DNA of 64,000 bases from Acephala macrosclerotiorum (lineage: Eukaryota > Ascomycota > Leotiomycetes > Helotiales > Mollisiaceae): assembly GCA_014904845.1 (NCBI GenBank), contig MU119388.1:1-64000 (forward strand), given 5' to 3'. Below are positions 60,110 to 64,000 of this stretch, piece after piece (the first letter of the stretch is position 1; each line of letters begins with the position of its first letter). The notes under the pieces are model-generated. The model was not told the DNA's origin. It ran no database searches and worked only from the letters and a program-made list of their open reading frames with translations. The position numbers were made by a program, and so were the translations under genes.

Positions 60110-62215
60110 TTACTTGACTTCGATCGGTCGTTCATTCGGTGTCGTCGGAACGCTGTGGAATTCGTCCGCTGCCTCGGCATCTTCCTTAGGCTTCAAGGAT
60201 TGTGAAGCCTCAACTTCGCGTTTGAATGCTGCGGCGACTTCATCGTCGTTGACGCTGGGGGTCAAGTCCTCGATATGCTGCTCCTTCAAAGCTTCCTCGA
60301 CTTGCTCTTCAAGCGACTTTCGCTTGGGAGATTCGATCTCCCTGCTAGTTCTATCCGTTCCGTGGAGATCAACTTCTTCGAAGCCGGATCTGGATGGTGT
60401 TGTTGGTGTTCGTCCAGAAGCTTGGTCAACCATTACGATTGCGCCTCTGGCAGTGTTGCGAGGTGGGAGAGGTGGAGGTGGACCTCTCTTTGGGATGTTC
60501 ACTACGCCTACTCCTCCTGCGTTGACTGCTTGTGGGGCAATGACAGTTGCTTGCGCGGATGCAGCCTCGAAGATCACCGGCTCCTCGTCATCCTCATCGT
60601 CCGAGTCGAAACTGGTGTTGTGCGAAGCTGTGTGGTGCTCATCGCGCTCGTGTGGGCTGTCATTATTGACAGTGGTTCCGTCGAACTCGGAGCTATGGTT
60701 CATGCTGCTGTATGGACCGAGGTCAATTTTTGTGTAGTCAATCTCTTCTGGCTCAACGGCTTTTGGCTTCTCGTCTTCCTCAACTATCCGCTTATTCTCG
60801 TCACTGTGGCTGGGACTTGTGTTTGGCGAGAGGAATGCGTCGTCGGTCTGCGTACCCATCTCCATGGTCTGAGTCGCCCTGTCTATGCTTGTCCTCAACG
60901 TACTCCTTGTAGACATGTAACTCTCTCTGTTGCTTCTCGTTCCTAGAGTATCCATACTTCTTCGGTTAAATCTACCATAAATCGGACTTGTCGGACTCGG
61001 GTTGTACTCGAATTGTGTGCTTGCGGGCCTGATCTTAGTACCTGCTTCCCGAATCTCGAAACCTTCCTTCTCCAGCGCAAGCACACCAAATGGATCTGGA
61101 TCGTCCGGCTCTGGTATTCCAAATGTTGGGACGAGAGCTGTTGTAGGCGACTGAAGCTCTACGTCTGCAGGCGCAAGTTCATCTGCTAGCTGGAGCATCA
61201 TGGCCTTGTCAACATCGTTCCGTCCTTCTGCAGCCTTGACCGTCTCCATGAGCATCTTGATCTCGTACGGTGGATGTCTCGCCTTTCCAGCCAAAATATC
61301 TGCAACGCCTATTCGCTGTCCGTAAAAGCGCTCGTTTTCGTCGGCTCGTTCAATTATGACCGTGCCGTCGACTTGGACTCCTGCGTAGAATCCTCGAGAT
61401 TTGAGGTAAGTGAAAACTGGTCGACTGTAATCAAGTCAGTATAGTGCATTCCGGAAGGTAGAGTCTCTGGCGACAATACGTACTTTGCCTGCTTCCATTT
61501 CCCATCATTCTCCAAAACGCCCCCAATACCTACTGGTCCCGCAACAGCACTTATCTCGCCCCCAAGAGTCGCCCGGATCTTGGTGAAAGCATCAAGCGCC
61601 TTGCGATTATTGATTACCACCACGCAATCGTAGATATCAACTCCAACCAGGAAACCCAAACCTGCCGTGTGTAGTAATATGCCAGAAGGTGGACTCCATT
61701 CTCCGTCCTCTTTCCGAGCAATCAGGATACCAGAACCACCAGTGCCGGATACCCACAATCCTGTACGCATCGTGGTGAAGATTGCCAAACCGACGGCGTT
61801 TTGTATGACTTTCTCTGGGATCTTCTTGAGTACTCTCTGCTTGCCCTTTGGCACACCGACGGTAGCTGGTCGATCTTCCTCGGCGTAAAATCCATCCTCT
61901 GTTCTCACGAGTCAGTAATTGCTTTTGTCGAATGCGACGAAATATCCAAATACGTACTGCAGAAAGACTTGAGAATCCTAGCCGCCTTGTCGCATTCTTT
62001 ATCCAGAGTCGTAGGCCAGAAAGCTTCGGATCCAATCTTGTTACTCAATCGATTTACTGGCGCACCAACTGTTGAACTGTCAATTACAATCGCAGCGCCT
62101 CCAAGCGCAATCGAGACTCACGTTTATCTGCCCAAGCCCAGGCTTTATCGAATCCCTTCTTCGACCCAGTCTTCGTCTTGTCCCAAGATGGGAGTATCGA
62201 GGTCACTCGCTGCAT
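60110..62215 (-). CDS. SYLF-domain (Ysc84/Lsb-like) protein with proline-rich tail
   Basis: SYLF proteins bind membrane lipids and actin; yeast Ysc84 acts at endocytic actin patches. Exons 62215-62122, 62068-61958, 61898-61484 and 61424-60110; product 644 aa. The SYLF domain fills about residues 20-270: KKGFDKAWAWADKLGAPVNRLSNKIG, then VIQNAVGLAIFTTMRTGLWVSGTGGSGILIARKEDG, SGILLHTAGLGFLVGVDIYDCVVV, and VAGPVGIG. The long acidic, Ser-rich tail contains PKRGPPPPLPPR, a typical SH3 ligand. There is no SH3 domain at its end, unlike yeast Ysc84, so interactions would run through the Pro motif instead. The start (MQRVTSILPSW) is the only in-frame ATG close to the conserved domain. Confidence 0.92.
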
Positions 62216-63307
62216 TCTGGCTGTCGCATTCAACACTGAAAGAATTCAGGCTGTACGAGGTTGCTTGCGGATCTTGTGGGATGGCGGGGAAGGTATCCGT
62301 CTCACTCGCGATGACGCCTGTTGCTTATGCGACAACAGCAAAGCCGGCGAAACTGCAAGCAAAAGTGAGATCAGACGAAGATCAATTGCACCCTTTCCGC
62401 AACTTGCTGATTAGGAATGAAGCTGGTAAGGGGCCGTCATGCCCAGTGAAGCAAAATGTCTCTGCGCAAAAGAGAACTGCTGAATCATTTAAATGGTTCA
62501 CGAGGCTGAGCGACGGGGAGAACAGGCCATGGTATGGACGCAAACAGGTGCCGTTGAGTTCCGGGGTCTTCGTTGATTACGCACAACCGGCCGAACCGAG
62601 CTTCTTATGCTGCCACGTCTGATGTCATTTTCGATGCGGGCGTCGCAAAATTCGAACTTTATCAGGAATGCGAAGGGCGAGAATGGCGAGACGATAAAGA
62701 ACCAGTCATCTTCTATGCGTATAAATCGGGTAAGTGATGGCAAATCTCGCAAGGAATTTAATTTAATCGGAGATTGTGCTGCTATATATAATAATCTCAC
62801 TTTGAAAAGCAAGTCGTCGTTCCTGGGCTCATCCTAGAACCCCTCGCGTCCCTATGGATTTGCAGACTTGGCTGGTGACGGGTATGTGCAGTTACGAGCC
62901 GGTTTGATATCGATTACAGTAGTCTGCGATTGAACAGGAAAGGTATCGTGAATAAAGTTCTGCTTGGGTGAGTATTTTCAGTTAGATCAGCGATAGATTA
63001 GCGATAGATCAGCGATAGTTTATTGTTCAGTGACCGTTGGTGATAACTGCCGTCGATAGTTTCGTCTAAACTATATCATTGAGCTCGTGACAGGATCATG
63101 GCCTAGACCATCTCCAGACAAAATCTTGAAAATTCTTATTTGTACAAGAGATAATCCCTCTAGCGCGTTGCTTTCAACCTTGAGATATCTTCAACATTCG
63201 TTCATCCAAACTTAAAAGTTCCGTGCCTTGTCCCATCATGATTCATCAACCCCCGTTCGTCCCAATTACCAACTTGCTGTTGATCATGTCCATGCCAGAG
63301 ACTGTCA
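62216..63307. other. Intergenic with a short tandem repeat
   Basis: 1.09 kb. No gene was recognised. It holds an 11-bp tandem triplet at 62985-63017. Confidence 0.5.
62985..63017 (+). repeat. Three tandem copies of an 11-bp unit
   Basis: GATCAGCGATA, GATTAGCGATA, GATCAGCGATA, directly adjacent. Only one C/T difference separates the copies. Confidence 0.9.
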
Positions 63308-63630
63308 TCAGAACTTCTTTAGTCCGCCGATAGCTCCAATACCTTCCTTCACATCGTTTGCTTGCTTGTTACCCTTGAGTTGACCTGTATGAGGAATCAG
63401 TGCATTTCCTAGGAGACCTGAATACTACGATACTCACTAGCCAGGAAATCCTCGCCTTCTTTCTTACCCTTGGCCTCCATAGCCTTCTCCTCAGCCTTCG
63501 CTTTGGCCTTGAACAGCAGGACTCCGATCTTCTCGATGACGGGATCTAGTGCTCCAGTCGTGTACGCAGCTCCAAGCGCAACGGCAATGATAGCGATAAT
63601 CGCTGAGACGATGAGATACGTGTTGACCAT
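63308..63630 (-). CDS. Small single-pass membrane protein of unknown function
   Basis: Exons 63630-63438 and 63384-63308 with a 53-nt GT-AG intron; product 89 aa. Residues 4-27 (TYLIVSAIIAIIAVALGAAYTTG) form one membrane span. A Lys/Glu/Ala-rich helix (FKAKAKAEEKAMEAKGKKEGEDFLA) follows. The end is GQLKGNKQANDVKEGIGAIGG-like, a pattern seen in small fungal proteins and reminiscent of CsbD/stress-type repeats. The intron is accepted because it leads to this conserved-looking tail; unspliced, the frame would end a few codons later. Location could be the mitochondrial or ER membrane; nothing decides. Confidence 0.75.
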
Positions 63631-64000
63631 GATTGCGCTTCGAACTCTTCACAGTCTCTCAATTGAAGCTTGGATGAAAATACGGCTTAAGTTGGGAACG
63701 GAAGATTAGAAGAATAATTTAAGAATAACAAAACTGAGAATGCACGCAAATATATATGAAGGCCTTTCTCTACCCCTCGACCTTCGTCCTTGATGACGTT
63801 CCCACCGGGTCGCGCATGCTTGAAAGCAAGATTGACGAGCATGTATCAAGTTTCTGGCAGCACTGGCGCCAAATTCCCACTCAACTCACTGGTTCACATG
63901 AAATAGTGCCCTGACGGTGGATTCTGGCATGTGTCATGTCGAAGATGGACACTTCTAGTTCTAGGCATAAATATCGACGATGAAGTTTTAAGCTGACAGG
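63631..64000. other. Upstream region at the window end
   Basis: 370 bp; likely promoter of the small membrane protein gene. No further feature was recognised. Confidence 0.4.

Noticed and set aside
60081..60946. Long plus-strand frames opposite the SYLF gene
   Set aside because: They are shadows of the minus-strand exon, which carries the recognised domain and proline motif.
61801..62622. 273-aa plus-strand frame over the 5' part of the SYLF gene
   Set aside because: The opposite strand has a complete four-exon model with a conserved domain, whereas this frame has no recognisable content.

Overview
The window looks like nuclear DNA of a filamentous ascomycete. Its genes are carried on both strands and mostly broken by short introns (about 45-60 nt, nearly all GT-AG). 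The proteins are typically fungal: a quinate-utilisation cluster, the retromer subunit Vps17, COP9 signalosome subunit 6, a Prs5-type PRPP synthetase, a ferric reductase and a 2EXR-domain protein. Leotiomycetes (Helotiales) is my guess from the overall gene style; it is an inference, not something read directly. No tRNA or rRNA gene was recognised.

Left arm (1-9.8 kb): a cytochrome P450; an unknown acidic, probably nuclear protein; a fructosyl-amino-acid-oxidase-like FAD gene that is intact except for one in-frame TAG; bystin (ribosome biogenesis); and a conserved protein of unknown function with a PPPY motif.

Centre left (10.1-25.9 kb): the qa/QUT cluster in the order qa-4, qa-y, qa-3, qa-x, qa-1F, qa-1S. 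It encodes 3-dehydroshikimate dehydratase, quinate permease, quinate/shikimate dehydrogenase, the inositol-monophosphatase-like QA-X, the Zn2Cys6 activator and the three-domain repressor. Together they import quinate and convert it to protocatechuate under control of the divergently transcribed activator-repressor pair. The catabolic type II dehydroquinase (qa-2), which is normally clustered, was not found. An identical 11-bp motif resembling part of the QA-1F operator lies upstream of both qa-4 and qa-x.

Middle (26.9-39.7 kb): a secreted isochorismatase-like hydrolase, a Prs5-like PRPP synthetase with an apparent GC-AG intron, and an Asteroid/XPG-like nuclease. Next comes a 3-kb gene-poor stretch with diverged repeats and an ankyrin-gene relic. 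It is followed by a 2EXR protein and a ferric-reductase-like protein.

Right (42.3-64 kb): a protein with several SUMO-interaction-like motifs, a large low-complexity protein, CSN6, a zinc-type polyol/alcohol dehydrogenase, a 273-bp MITE, Vps17 divergent from mitochondrial EF-G2 (MEF2), a small Cys-containing protein, a SYLF (Ysc84-like) protein and a small single-pass membrane protein. All exon boundaries were worked out by hand from splice consensus, frame continuity and remembered family sequences. They should be read as models.
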